64,000 bases of DNA from Hymenobacter norwichensis DSM 15439 (GCF_000420705.1 NZ_ATVL01000007.1:310001-374000), one strand, 5' to 3'. Shown: positions 8,920 through 17,763, counted from the first letter of the stretch. Notes: generated from the sequence alone by a model not told the origin. Numbers and translations: made by a program.

Positions 8920-9792
8920 GTGTCTACCAACAATTCCAAGCCCCTGATTCTGATTTCCAACGACGACGGCATTTCGGCCCCCGGCATTGCCATGCTAGTG
9001 AGCGTGATGCGGCGCATTGGCGAAGTGGTGGTCGTAGCTCCCAACTCGCCGCAGTCGGGGATGGGGCACGCCATTACCATCGGCAACCCGCTGCGCCTCG
9101 ACCCCAGCACCATCTTCGAGGGCATTGAGGCCTACGAGTGCAGCGGTACCCCCGCCGACTGCGTGAAGCTGGCCAAGCACCACGTACTGAAAGACCGGCA
9201 GCCCGACCTAGTAGTGTCGGGCATCAACCACGGCTCCAACTCCTCGGTGAACGTGCTGTACTCCGGAACTATGTCGGCGGCTATTGAAGCAGCCATTGAA
9301 GGATTGCCAGCTATTGGCTTCTCACTCTGTGAGTACGGGCACAATGCTGACTTCTCACACACCGCCGAATGGATTGAAATGATAGCGCGCCAAGCCCTAA
9401 CAAATGGTATTCCGGCCCACACCGCGTTGAACGTAAATATCCCCAAAAAATCGGCCGGACCGATTGTAGGCGCCAAGCTCTGCCGGCAGGCACACGCCAA
9501 GTGGCAGGAAGAATTCGACCTGCGCCACGACCCCTACAAGCGCCCCTACTACTGGCTGATTGGCGAGTTTGTGAATCTGGACCGCGGCACTGATACGGAC
9601 GAATGGGCCCTGGCCAACAACTACATTTCCATCGTGCCCTGCCAGTTCGACCTTACGTCTAACGCTGCCATGAAATCTATGAATACCACCTGGCAACTCA
9701 GCGAATCGCCGGCTGCAACTGCCACGAAGCCCGCTCCGGTAATCGGCAGCGCCACTCCCGAACCCGGCGAGTCGGCAGAAGGGCTTGGATAA
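8920..9792 (+). CDS. surE: 5'/3'-nucleotidase SurE
   Basis: Metal-dependent survival-protein E phosphatase that removes phosphate from nucleoside monophosphates in the cytoplasm. The protein has 290 aa. The metal-binding pair Asp15-Asp16 is in ISNDDGISAPG; PNSPQSGMGH and VSGINHGSN supply the other ligands (Ser and Asn). The core spans about 1-250 and the last 25 residues are a Pro/Ala-rich extension. The start is GTG at 8920; no ATG lies upstream in frame near the family's usual N-terminus, and the short MSTNNSKPLI leader fits. It is followed by a very long perfect inverted repeat. Monocistronic. Confidence 0.96.
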   Translation: MSTNNSKPLILISNDDGISAPGIAMLVSVMRRIGEVVVVAPNSPQSGMGHAITIGNPLRLDPSTIFEGIEAYECSGTPADCVKLAKHHVLKDRQPDLVVSGINHGSNSSVNVLYSGTMSAAIEAAIEGLPAIGFSLCEYGHNADFSHTAEWIEMIARQALTNGIPAHTALNVNIPKKSAGPIVGAKLCRQAHAKWQEEFDLRHDPYKRPYYWLIGEFVNLDRGTDTDEWALANNYISIVPCQFDLTSNAAMKSMNTTWQLSESPAATATKPAPVIGSATPEPGESAEGLG

Positions 9793-9799
9793 TCTTGGC

Positions 9800-9869
9800 T
9801 AAGCCGCCATAGCAGCATGAGGCCCATTAGCACACCAGCTAATGGGCCTCATGCTGCTATGGCGGCTTA
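9800..9869. repeat. Perfect 32-bp inverted repeat downstream of surE
   Basis: Arms 9800-9831 and 9838-9869 are perfectly complementary over 32 bp with a 6-nt loop ACACCA (begins TAAGCCGCCATAG, ends CTATGGCGGCTTA). No T-run follows on either strand, which is unusual for an intrinsic terminator. It probably forms a long hairpin at the 3' end of the surE transcript. Confidence 0.9.
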
Positions 9870-9899
9870 CCAGACAATGTGTGTTGATTCAGTTACTCT

Positions 9900-9927
9900 G
9901 GTCCGACGGCTTTTTGGCCGTCGGACC
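9900..9927. terminator. Hairpin between convergent surE and the small membrane gene
   Basis: Perfect 11-bp stem GGTCCGACGGC / GCCGTCGGACC (9900-9910, 9917-9927) with loop TTTTTG. It lies 31 bp beyond the first inverted repeat. An AT-rich stretch including TTTTT follows at about 9939 on the plus strand. It could terminate surE or the minus-strand gene ending at 9975. Confidence 0.5.
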
Positions 9928-9974
9928 GGCTATACCAATTTTTGAAGTTATTTTAAACTAGCATTGAAGGGTAG

Positions 9975-10184
9975 CTACATCCGGGCTGGCGGGCGCCTTA
10001 CGTCGCGGACATGGTGCACCACGGGCGCGGGGGTGTGCCGCAGAATGAGCGGAGCGGTGTGGGCCACCGGGCTGGGTTGGCTCAGCTTCAAAGGGTCGGG
10101 CAGAAAAAGGAGTATCGCCAACAGTATCAGGAAGAATACGATGATTCCGATGGGAGCTTTCAAGCCATTCAGGGAAGTTTTCAT
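9975..10184 (-). CDS. Small single-pass membrane protein downstream of a histidine kinase
   Basis: A 69-aa protein of no recognised family. From the ATG at 10184 it reads MKTSLNGLKAPIGIIVFFLI, entering a strong transmembrane helix (IGIIVFFLILLAILLFLPD), followed by a Pro/His-rich tail (HTPAPVVHHVRDVRRPP). An upstream in-frame ATG at 10199 would add five residues. It follows the histidine kinase on the same strand with an 85-bp gap and precedes a hairpin, so it may be the last cistron of the two-component operon. Codon use is only weakly informative at this length. The opposite-strand ORF over the same bases lacks any protein-like pattern. Confidence 0.55.
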   Translation of the reverse strand: MKTSLNGLKAPIGIIVFFLILLAILLFLPDPLKLSQPSPVAHTAPLILRHTPAPVVHHVRDVRRPPARM

Positions 10185-10269
10185 AGACAGAACGTTCAAT
10201 GAATCAGTACCCTAAGTTCGGGTGCCAACCATGAAGACTGCGTGAGTAGCGCAACACCCTAGCTCCTAA

Positions 10270-11619
10270 CTAGTCAACTGCCGGAGGCTGAAATTCCAAG
10301 GTGAATGTGCTGCCCTTGCCCACTACCGACGTAACCGTAATACTGGCTTTGTGAAAGTTGGCAATGGTTTGGGCAATAGGTAGTCCCAGCCCAAACCCTT
10401 CCGGCGACTTAGGCCCGCTGGCATGAAAGCGCCGGAACCGGTCGAAGAGGTGGGGTAGGTTTTCGGCAGCTATACCAGGGCCGGTGTCGGCTACCGACAG
10501 ATGGTAGCCACCCTGGGGCGGTACCAGGCCCGTAACCGTAATGCTGCCGCCCTCCCGGTTATACTTGATGGCATTGCTGAGTAGGTTGAAAATCAACGTA
10601 AACAGCAGCGTTTGATTGGCACGCAGGAGCACAAAGTCGGGCTCTAAGTGCACCCGCAGATGCAGTTCCCGCTGGGCCAGCCGGTCCTCTAGCTCATTGG
10701 TAGCATCGGCCACCACGGCCGCCAAGCTTACCGATTCCTCCCGCAGATACTGGTCGTTTTCGATGTTGGCAATTAGCAGTAGCGTTTTCACGGTGTTGCG
10801 CAGCCGGTACAACGTCTTCTGCGAATCAACCAGCTTTAGGGAGTGTACGTGGGCCAGCGTGGGGTCTTGGAGCATGTTCTCGAAGCGCGTTTGCAGGATG
10901 CTAACCGGCGTGAGCAACTCGTGCGACACGTTGCTCATAAACTCGCGCTCCTTCTCGAAGGCCGACTGCATCTGCCGCATCATTTCGTTGAGACTATCGT
11001 CGAGCTGGCGGAAGTCGGTGGTGGTGGTGGGAATGGGCGTGAACGAGAAGCCCGAGGGGTGGCGTACGTTGCGTAGCTTGCTTGAAATCAAGTCGCCGAG
11101 GGGCCGCAACAGAAACCGGGCAAAAGCCGCATCGGTAACCACCGTAATGGCCGCCCCAATCACCAACACCCACAGCGCCAGCCGCCGCAAAGTTTCTTCT
11201 AGCAGTTCTACCGTCGCTAATGATGAACCGATTTCCAGGCGGTAGGGCCGGCCACCTGAAACAAACCGGTAGCTCAGAATGCGGAAATCCTCCACCTCGT
11301 CGTCTACCTGCCGGGGCTCATTGAAAATCTTTTCTTCGGGCGTAGCCGCAGTGGGGGCAGCGGCAGACTCTGGGGTGAGCGTAATGTACTCTTGCTTAAG
11401 AATATTGTAGTCGGCGTAGGCCTGCTCCTGGCGCACGAAGGCCACTAACCCGTCGCGCTGAATTAAGCCAAGTACCTCCCGCTTCTTTTCGTGCAGGCGC
11501 TGATCGGTGTGGGCCACGGCCACCCGGCTCACAATGGCCGGAATAACCGCCGCCCCTAATAGCACCAGCAGCAGCTTCGACAGCGCATTGAATAGGGCAA
11601 GCTTGGCTTCGAGGCGCAT
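10270..11619 (-). CDS. Sensor histidine kinase
   Basis: Membrane-bound kinase of 449 aa, partner of the response regulator encoded just upstream. Order of parts: TM1 at about 13-33; a periplasmic sensor of about 110 residues with no recognised fold; TM2 at about 147-168; a HAMP-like linker; DHp domain with the phospho-acceptor His233 in SNVSHELLTPVS; HATPase domain with the N box NLLSNAIKYN, the G1 box ADTGPGIA and the G2 box GFGLGLPIA. All catalytic boxes are intact. The start MRLEAKLALFNALSKLLLVLLG is typical. The gap to the regulator (89 bp) contains a palindromic repeat, so co-transcription may be incomplete. The signal is unknown; the neighbouring iron/heme uptake genes suggest a candidate. 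Confidence 0.95.
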   Translation of the reverse strand: MRLEAKLALFNALSKLLLVLLGAAVIPAIVSRVAVAHTDQRLHEKKREVLGLIQRDGLVAFVRQEQAYADYNILKQEYITLTPESAAAPTAATPEEKIFNEPRQVDDEVEDFRILSYRFVSGGRPYRLEIGSSLATVELLEETLRRLALWVLVIGAAITVVTDAAFARFLLRPLGDLISSKLRNVRHPSGFSFTPIPTTTTDFRQLDDSLNEMMRQMQSAFEKEREFMSNVSHELLTPVSILQTRFENMLQDPTLAHVHSLKLVDSQKTLYRLRNTVKTLLLIANIENDQYLREESVSLAAVVADATNELEDRLAQRELHLRVHLEPDFVLLRANQTLLFTLIFNLLSNAIKYNREGGSITVTGLVPPQGGYHLSVADTGPGIAAENLPHLFDRFRRFHASGPKSPEGFGLGLPIAQTIANFHKASITVTSVVGKGSTFTLEFQPPAVD

Positions 11620-11642
11620 TTTTTAGGAGTAATAAGCCTGAG

Positions 11643-11677
11643 GCTGGTCATGCAGAGCGCAGCGAAGCATGACCAGC
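11643..11677. repeat. Palindromic repeat between regulator and kinase genes
   Basis: Arms GCTGGTCATGC (11643-11653) and GCATGACCAGC (11667-11677) are perfect, with a 13-nt loop containing AGCGCAGCG; TTTTCTG follows. It belongs to the same family as 5531-5617 and 53188-53280. Its position inside a two-gene unit could lower expression of the downstream kinase gene. Confidence 0.75.
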
Positions 11678-11708
11678 TTTTCTGTTTATAATAGTTTTGG
11701 GTTAGTAA

Positions 11709-12392
11709 TTAACCCTCTGCTACTCTATAGCCAATGCCGCGCACGGTTTCCAGAAAATCGGCGGGAGCGAACTGACCGAGTTTTTTGCGGATGTTCTTGA
11801 TATGCACGTCGATGTAGTTGGAGTCGGAGTCGTCTTCCAACACGTTGCCCCACAGATGCTCCCCGAGTTGGAGGCGGGTAAGCACCCGGTTTTTGTGCAG
11901 CACGAGGTAATGCAACAGGTCAAATTCCTTTTTGGTGAGCGGTACTTCCTGTTCGGCGTGGCGCAGCACACGGCCTTGCACGTCCATCACGAAGCCAGGC
12001 CCAAACACAATTTCCTGGCGCTTCAGCCCAAACTTGCGGCGCGTAATGGCCTGCATCCGGCTCTGTAATTCCAGCAGCGAAAAAGGCTTCGGTAGGTAGT
12101 CGTCGGCGCCTAAGTCCAGGCCCTTTATCCGGTCGTCGAGGGCGCCGCGGGCCGTCAGGATGATGAATGAGGCTTCTTGCCGGTCGTTCTGGCGGGCTTC
12201 GCGCAGCAAATCCAGACCGTCGCCGTCGGGTAGACCCAAGTCGAGCAGCACGAAATCGTAGCTATTGACAAAGATTTTCTCGGAAGCATCGGTGTAGTTA
12301 TGAGCCGAATCGACGAGGTACTGTGATACTAACAGAAACTGCCGCACCTCATCGTGCAGGCTTTTTTCGTCTTCTACTATTAGAACGTGCAT
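11709..12392 (-). CDS. OmpR/PhoB-type response regulator
   Basis: DNA-binding response regulator of 227 aa. The receiver domain (1-120) shows the acidic pair Glu7-Asp8, phospho-acceptor Asp51 in LLDLGLPDGDG, and Lys in DYLPKPF. The C-terminal winged helix (about 128-225) ends in NIRKKLG and TVRGIGYRVAEG, the OmpR signature. The ATG at 12392 (MHVLIVEDEKSL) is chosen over an in-frame ATG at 12431, which would add 13 atypical residues. It is the first gene of a two-component pair and lies 177 bp downstream of hmuV on the same strand. Target genes are not known; the uptake cluster is the obvious candidate. Confidence 0.96.
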   Translation of the reverse strand: MHVLIVEDEKSLHDEVRQFLLVSQYLVDSAHNYTDASEKIFVNSYDFVLLDLGLPDGDGLDLLREARQNDRQEASFIILTARGALDDRIKGLDLGADDYLPKPFSLLELQSRMQAITRRKFGLKRQEIVFGPGFVMDVQGRVLRHAEQEVPLTKKEFDLLHYLVLHKNRVLTRLQLGEHLWGNVLEDDSDSNYIDVHIKNIRKKLGQFAPADFLETVRGIGYRVAEG

Positions 12393-12569
12393 AGGGGTGG
12401 TAGCTGAATTAAGTGCACAACATACATACAATTGTAGTGAAGCGCAGGTGAAGAACCGACGCGCCGGTAGGCTTCCTGCCCTGGTACAGATAGCCAGCCG
12501 GTACCTCGCTGCTAAGCCCCTGCCGGCTGATTCCGCTCGGTGACACCAGGCAACTATCCGGTGGCTACT

Positions 12570-13352
12570 CTAGCCAGCTACTACAACTACCGGTTTTTGG
12601 GTGTACGGGTTGATAAGCAGGCGCATATCTACCGCAAATACATCGCGCAGCAATGGCTCAGTAAGCTCGGCCGGGTCGGGGAGGGTAGCGTGTATGTGAC
12701 CGTTCTTGAGCAGTACCAACCGGTCGGCATAGCTGACTGCCAGGTTGATATCGTGCAGGATGGCAACCACAATGGCTTGTTCGTGAGCAAGTTGCCGAGC
12801 TCGTTGGAGGAGCTGATGCTGGTACTGAACATCCAGGCTGGATACTGGCTCATCGAGTAGCAGCACCCGGCTACCCTGAGCGGGAGCCTCCCAAATCTGG
12901 GCCAGCACCCGGGCCATTTGTACTTTCTGTGCCTCGCCGCCGCTCAACGTGGAGTAGTCACGCCCGGCAAAGCTGCTCATGCCCATATCGGCCAGGGCCT
13001 GCTGTGCAAGGTGCTGGTCGTGCCGGGTGGGGCTGCGCTGGAAGTGCGGGTAACGGCCCATCAGCACTACATCCTGCACGCTGAGCGGGAAAGCCAGATG
13101 AATTTGCTGGGACATTACCGCCCGCTGCCGTGCCAGTTGGGTGCTGTTGAAGCTGGATAGGGGGTGCCCATCGAGCAGCACTTGGCCGGTGCTGGGCGGA
13201 TACAGGCCGGCCAACAGGCGCAGCAAAGTGGTTTTGCCGGCCCCATTAGGGCCCAGCAGCACGGTTACCTCGCCGGGCCGGCAGGCCAGTGTAGCGTCGT
13301 GGAGTAAGGTCTTCTCCCCGATGGCGTAAGAAACAAGATTGGCTTCAAGCAT
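12570..13352 (-). CDS. hmuV: Heme (or siderophore) ABC transporter ATP-binding protein
   Basis: ATPase of the inner-membrane importer encoded by this cluster, 260 aa. Walker A is GPNGAGKTT at 34-42, then LAFPLSVQDVVLMGRYPH (characteristic of HmuV/FecE-type ATPases), signature LSGGEAQKVQ, Walker B VLLLDEPVSSLD, and the switch His in AILHDINLA. The start at 13352 (MLEANLVSYAIGEKTLL) lies 5 nt after the stop of the permease gene, implying translational coupling. HmuV is preferred to FecE/FhuC because of the LSGGEAQ signature and gene order, but a siderophore substrate cannot be excluded. Confidence 0.9.
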   Translation of the reverse strand: MLEANLVSYAIGEKTLLHDATLACRPGEVTVLLGPNGAGKTTLLRLLAGLYPPSTGQVLLDGHPLSSFNSTQLARQRAVMSQQIHLAFPLSVQDVVLMGRYPHFQRSPTRHDQHLAQQALADMGMSSFAGRDYSTLSGGEAQKVQMARVLAQIWEAPAQGSRVLLLDEPVSSLDVQYQHQLLQRARQLAHEQAIVVAILHDINLAVSYADRLVLLKNGHIHATLPDPAELTEPLLRDVFAVDMRLLINPYTQKPVVVVAG

Positions 13353-13357
13353 ACGAG

Positions 13358-14434
13358 CTAGGCGTAGAAACCACCACGGGAAGAAAGCTGCTGGTACCTA
13401 GACAGCAGCCACAGAAACACCGGAGCGCCCACAAAGGCTGTAAGCACCCCAATAGGCAGCTCGGCCGGGGCAATAATGGTGCGGGCCACAGTATCGGACA
13501 CTATCATCAGGATGGCGCCCAGCAGCGCGGCGCCCATAATGAGTAGGCGGTTATCGGAAAAGCCGGCCAGCCGCAGCAGGTGGGGTACCACCAGTCCCAC
13601 AAACCCGATAACGCCTACTGTGGCAGTAGCCACGGCTACCAGCAGCGTGTTGAGCAGCAGTACTTGGGTTTGCAGGCGCCGCACATTGATACCCAGATAC
13701 TGTGCCTCAGTCTCGCCCAGCTGCAACGCATTCAACGACTTAGCAAAACGCAAAGCCGCCCACCCGCCCAACACCGTAACCAAACCAACTAAATAGAACG
13801 AAGGCCAATCGGCGCTGGAAAAGCTGCCTAGGTTCCAGAACGTAATGGAGCGGGCCTGCGGGTCGCGGGCAATGTAGGAGAGGAACCCCGTGCCGCCGGC
13901 GGCCAGTGCATTCACGGCAATACCAGCCAGCAGCATCGATGCCACCGTTACCCGCCCTTGCACCGCCGATAGCCGGTAAACCAGTGCCGTAGCAGCCAGC
14001 GCCCCCACAAAAGCCGCGGCCGGCAATACCAGCGCCCCCAGTACAGGCACGTTCGCCCAGTTTAAGGAATTACCTAGCACGAAGATTACGGCCGCCCCCA
14101 ATGCCGCGCCGGCGGAAGTGCCAATCAGGCCCGGTTCCACAATGGGGTTGCGAAATAAGGCCTGCATCAAGGTGCCCGACATCGACAGCGCCGCCCCCAC
14201 GCAGGCACAAAGCAGCACCCGTGGCAGCCGAATCTCGAAGAACACGCCCCGGTGCAGCGCCGCTACCGGATCAGCCGACGGTGCCGCTACCCCAAACGCC
14301 TCTTGCAGAAAGCCGCCCAGTTCCGGATACGTCAACGCCATAGCGCCCAGCCGCGCCGACAGCACCAGTACGACCAGCAAGCTCACGGTCAAGCAACTGA
14401 AATACAGGCGCACACGCCCAGGGGATAGAGTCAC
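13358..14434 (-). CDS. hmuU: Heme/siderophore ABC transporter permease (FecCD family)
   Basis: Inner-membrane permease of 358 aa with about nine to ten hydrophobic helices, as in BtuC/HmuU. Typical segments are LPRVLLCACVGAALSMSGTLMQ, split here by the family's RLPR box, then NPIVEPGLIGTSAGAALGA and GFVGLVVPHLLRL, which contacts the ATPase. The start codon is GTG at 14432-14434 and overlaps the hmuT stop (TAGTG, one shared base). It is the second gene of hmuTUV. It moves the ligand delivered by the binding lipoprotein across the inner membrane. Confidence 0.93.
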   Translation of the reverse strand: MTLSPGRVRLYFSCLTVSLLVVLVLSARLGAMALTYPELGGFLQEAFGVAAPSADPVAALHRGVFFEIRLPRVLLCACVGAALSMSGTLMQALFRNPIVEPGLIGTSAGAALGAAVIFVLGNSLNWANVPVLGALVLPAAAFVGALAATALVYRLSAVQGRVTVASMLLAGIAVNALAAGGTGFLSYIARDPQARSITFWNLGSFSSADWPSFYLVGLVTVLGGWAALRFAKSLNALQLGETEAQYLGINVRRLQTQVLLLNTLLVAVATATVGVIGFVGLVVPHLLRLAGFSDNRLLIMGAALLGAILMIVSDTVARTIIAPAELPIGVLTAFVGAPVFLWLLSRYQQLSSRGGFYA

Positions 14435-15312
14435 TATTGCGCAGGCTGTTGGTGAATAAGTTTTTGCAGCATCAGCACGTTTTGGCCGGTGCGCGGGCCG
14501 AGGTACACCATGTCGTGCTCCTCAACGCGGTAGATACGGTTGTTTTTAGCGGCGGGGGTGAGGGCCACGCCGGGCAGTTGCTTGAATTTTTCCAGTCCGC
14601 CTTGCCGATCGTAGCCAAAGTCGGTGGCCAGGATTACGTCGGGCTGGGCTTCTGCAATCAGTTCGGGGCTGATGGGCTTCATACCTTCGGCCGCGTTAAG
14701 CGAGTTGACGCCGCCAGCCCAGGCCACCATCTGCGTACCAATGCTTTTCTGGCCCATGGCCAGGTAGATGTTCTTTTGCAGGCCGTAGTGAATGATGACC
14801 ACCTTCGGATGGTTGGGGTACTGCTTGGCGTTGGCGGCGGCCTGCGCCATATCGGCGGTGAGCTGTTGGGCCAGCTTGTCGGCCTGGGGGCGTTGTTTGA
14901 ACTCGTCGCCGAGCTGCTGGAGTAGCTGGCAGGTTTCAGGTATGGTCTTGGAGGGGGTGAATTCCTTGATGGGAATACCCACTTTCTGCACTTGGGTAAT
15001 AACGGCCTCCGGGGCCACGTTGCCATCAGAATACACCACGGTGGGTTTCAGGGAAATGATGCCCTCGGCGTTTAGTAGGCGGTGGTAGCCCACAGTCGGT
15101 AGCTTTTTGGCCGCCGCCGGGTAGGTGCTGGATAGGTCCACCCCCACCAGCCGATTTTCCGCACCCAGCGCAAAAATCATTTCCGTCAGTTGCTTGGACA
15201 CCGACACAATGCGCTCCTGCTGAGGCATAGTCGTGCTAGCAGATTCTTCGTTCTGGAACCGGTTACAGGCTACGGAAGCCAACAGCAGGGTCGCGTAGAA
15301 TATTCTTTTCAT
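14434..15312 (-). CDS. hmuT: Heme/siderophore-binding lipoprotein
   Basis: Periplasmic binding protein of 292 aa. The signal MKRIFYATLLLASVAC ends in a lipobox Cys at residue 16, so it is probably anchored in a membrane. The body has the class III helical-backbone pattern: VSVSKQLTEMIFALGAENRLVGVD, cleaved in families of this type as one domain, and TVGYHRLLNAEGIISLKPTV near residue 75. These motifs (GYHR, LNAEGI) are typical of HmuT rather than FepB. It passes ligand from the TonB receptor to HmuU/HmuV. The stop overlaps the permease start by one base. A palindromic repeat separates it from the receptor gene upstream. Confidence 0.9.
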   Translation of the reverse strand: MKRIFYATLLLASVACNRFQNEESASTTMPQQERIVSVSKQLTEMIFALGAENRLVGVDLSSTYPAAAKKLPTVGYHRLLNAEGIISLKPTVVYSDGNVAPEAVITQVQKVGIPIKEFTPSKTIPETCQLLQQLGDEFKQRPQADKLAQQLTADMAQAAANAKQYPNHPKVVIIHYGLQKNIYLAMGQKSIGTQMVAWAGGVNSLNAAEGMKPISPELIAEAQPDVILATDFGYDRQGGLEKFKQLPGVALTPAAKNNRIYRVEEHDMVYLGPRTGQNVLMLQKLIHQQPAQ

Positions 15313-15331
15313 GTAGAGAGGAGGCTAACAC

Positions 15332-15434
15332 TGTAGAGACGCGACACTTAGCGTCTCGTCGTTGCTGACGTTGTTATGCTGGCTTATTCCAGCTAGGTCG
15401 TTTAACAATGAGACACCAAGTGTCATGTCTACAG
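15332..15434. repeat. Imperfect palindromic repeat (GTAGAGACGCGACAC family)
   Basis: The left part starts TGTAGAGACGCGACACTT (15332 onward) and includes a local 7-bp hairpin GAGACGC/GCGTCTC. The right part ends AAGTGTCATGTCTACA (to 15434). Read as a whole the two ends are imperfectly complementary. It lies between the receptor and hmuT genes and may form a strong intercistronic structure. Confidence 0.65.
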
Positions 15435-15450
15435 CGTGCGGAGAAACGGA

Positions 15451-17763
15451 TTAGAAAGTATAGCTCAGGTTAGCGCCGGCGTACCAGTTGCGCGGCATGC
15501 CGGGGTTGTAGAAGGTTGGGCGGCCTACCGGCGTAGCCTGGTTCAAAGCCACCGAAGCCACGTAGCGCTTGTCACCGATGTTGTCGATGCCGCCAAAAAC
15601 GTCGTAGCTCAGGTGCCCGGCCAGCTTGTTGCGAATCCCGAGGCGGCTGTTGAACAGCCAGTACGAGGGCGCGAAGCGGGCATTGTTGTCGCTCATCGGC
15701 GTCTTGTCGGTGTAGTACGAAGTCAGGTTCAGGTATACGCCGGGCTGGGTTTCCACGTCGAGGCCACCAGTGAACAGGTTCTTGAACGAGCCCGTTACTT
15801 GCTTGCCGCGGTAGTTGTTGGCGCCCAGCTCGTACGATTTGAACTCGGCATCGGTGTAAGTGTAGCTCACGAAGGGCCGCACCTGAGTGAGCACGCCGGG
15901 CTGGGTTACATCAATCAAATTGCCTGATAACGCCAGCTCCACACCTTTATATTCCGACTCGCCAGAGTTGACGAAGTAGGTCACCCGGTCGGCATTAGTC
16001 TGCGACACCAAACCGTTCTTCACCTGCATCCGGAACAGCGTCACGTCGTAGTTGAGGTGGTTGCCCAAGATGGTTCCGCGCGAGCCCAGCTCCATGTTGG
16101 TGTTGGTTTCCGGTTTCAAATCCGGATTAATTGGTCCCGTTGATAGGGAAATCTGGCTGCTAATGGGCGGTGAGAAGCCGGTGCTATACTGCGCAAACAC
16201 CGAAAATTGGTCGTTGAACGAGTGCAGCACCGCCACGCGGGGCGTATACGTCGGCTTGAATTGCCGGTAGCCGGTCAAGCTCCGCGCTGGCAAGGTCTTC
16301 GGAATCAAATCCTGAATATCGTACGACACCACGTTGTAGCCCACCCCAGCTGTGACGGTGGTGTGCTCGGTTACGGATGCCTCGGCCTGAGCAAACACGT
16401 TGGTTTGCGTGGCCCGCAGCTCCTGGTCGGAAGTAATGGCGCCAGACACGCCGGTGGCGGAAATGGCGTAGCGCTTGTTATTGTCTTGGTTGGCTATGTA
16501 CTCGGTGCCCAGTACAAAACGAGTGCGCAATTTGCCCAGTTCAGGGGCATACGTAAACACGCTACGCACGCCGCGCTTGCCGCGCTGCGTGTGCGCAAAG
16601 TTCGGTTCTACCGGGCTCAATGAGTAAGTGTTCGAGGTGAACAGCGTAGTGGTATTAGCGAAGTTAGACGTGAAGCGGTACGTGTGGGTCAGGCCCAACC
16701 GGGTGATTTCAGCGTCCACGCCCACGTCTTTCTGCACGTAGGCCGGGGCCGTTTTGGTGTAGTTGCTGAAGAAATCGGTGCTGTCCAGCTCTCCGGCGTA
16801 GTTGTCGTGCTGGTTGGTGTAGGTGCCCAGCACGCTCACCGTCTGCTTGTCGCTCACGTAAAAGTCGCCGGCTACGGTTACGTAGTCTTTGCGGCTATTA
16901 GAATGCGCGTCGCGGAAGCCGCGGGTTTCCTGGTGGCCGTAGTTTACCAATAGGTTCACTTTGTCGGTGCCCACGCCAATGCCTGTGTTGGTCCGAAACA
17001 GGCCGTACTTACCTACCGTCGTGCCCAGGTTGATGCTGGTGCCGGGAGCAGCTTTGCGGGTCTGAAACGATACCACTCCGCCCAGCGTAGCGCCGTAGAT
17101 GGTAGAGGCAGGACCTTTGATTACCTCGATGCGGCCGAGGGTAGTGAAGTCCAGATCATCGAGGGACGTGGTACCATCGGCTTCCGAAAGCGGAATGCCG
17201 TTCTGGTACAGCTTGATGCCGCGGATGCTGAAGCGCCCATAGGTGCTGCCAATCCCGCGAATCACGAGGTTGGATTGGGAAGTGGCACTGCGCACATTCA
17301 TGCGCACGCCGGGCACCTGGTTGAGGGTGTTTTGCAGGAAGATGGTGTTGTTGCGCTGCAAGTCTTTCTCGGTCACGATGGTGAGGGCCGCTGGGGTTTC
17401 GAGCAGTTTCCGCTCGGTGCCCGTGCCGTAGCCAATTACCTGCACTTCGCTCAGGCCCGTGTTGGACGGTGCCAGCGTGACGGTCAGGGGAATGCTGGCG
17501 TCTTTCACTGCAATTTCTTGGGTGATGTACCCCAACGACTGCACCCGAACAGCCCGAAACTCCTCGTTGGCCGTCAGCGAAAAGCGGCCCTGCGCATCAG
17601 TAGCCACGGCGTTGGTTTGGCCGGCCACCACCACAGCGGCACCTACTACCGGCTGCCGGGTTTGCTGATCGAGCACGGTACCGGTGGCGGTGTATTGCGC
17701 CCAGGCAGGCGCACTTACGAGCATCACTGCTAGCAGCAGCAACGTGGTAAAAAAAGTTTTCAT
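15451..17763 (-). CDS. TonB-dependent outer-membrane receptor (iron/heme uptake)
   Basis: Outer-membrane receptor of 770 aa. Order: Sec signal (MKTFFTTLLLLAVMLVSAPAWAQ), a carboxypeptidase-regulatory-like domain (about 24-108; TGTVLDQQTRQPVVGAAVVV), a plug domain with VIKGPASTIYGATLGGVVSF near 205-225, and a 22-strand barrel ending in the aromatic residue of NLSYTF. There is no SusC-type N-terminal extension and no SusD partner, so a metal or heme receptor is likelier than a glycan importer. It is followed by hmuTUV on the same strand, which fixes its role as the outer-membrane entry of that system. The exact ligand is inferred. Confidence 0.94.
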   Translation of the reverse strand: MKTFFTTLLLLAVMLVSAPAWAQYTATGTVLDQQTRQPVVGAAVVVAGQTNAVATDAQGRFSLTANEEFRAVRVQSLGYITQEIAVKDASIPLTVTLAPSNTGLSEVQVIGYGTGTERKLLETPAALTIVTEKDLQRNNTIFLQNTLNQVPGVRMNVRSATSQSNLVIRGIGSTYGRFSIRGIKLYQNGIPLSEADGTTSLDDLDFTTLGRIEVIKGPASTIYGATLGGVVSFQTRKAAPGTSINLGTTVGKYGLFRTNTGIGVGTDKVNLLVNYGHQETRGFRDAHSNSRKDYVTVAGDFYVSDKQTVSVLGTYTNQHDNYAGELDSTDFFSNYTKTAPAYVQKDVGVDAEITRLGLTHTYRFTSNFANTTTLFTSNTYSLSPVEPNFAHTQRGKRGVRSVFTYAPELGKLRTRFVLGTEYIANQDNNKRYAISATGVSGAITSDQELRATQTNVFAQAEASVTEHTTVTAGVGYNVVSYDIQDLIPKTLPARSLTGYRQFKPTYTPRVAVLHSFNDQFSVFAQYSTGFSPPISSQISLSTGPINPDLKPETNTNMELGSRGTILGNHLNYDVTLFRMQVKNGLVSQTNADRVTYFVNSGESEYKGVELALSGNLIDVTQPGVLTQVRPFVSYTYTDAEFKSYELGANNYRGKQVTGSFKNLFTGGLDVETQPGVYLNLTSYYTDKTPMSDNNARFAPSYWLFNSRLGIRNKLAGHLSYDVFGGIDNIGDKRYVASVALNQATPVGRPTFYNPGMPRNWYAGANLSYTF

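Noticed and set aside
14437..14925. 162-codon plus-strand frame opposite hmuT
   Set aside because: Shadow of the binding lipoprotein gene, whose signal and motifs are clear.
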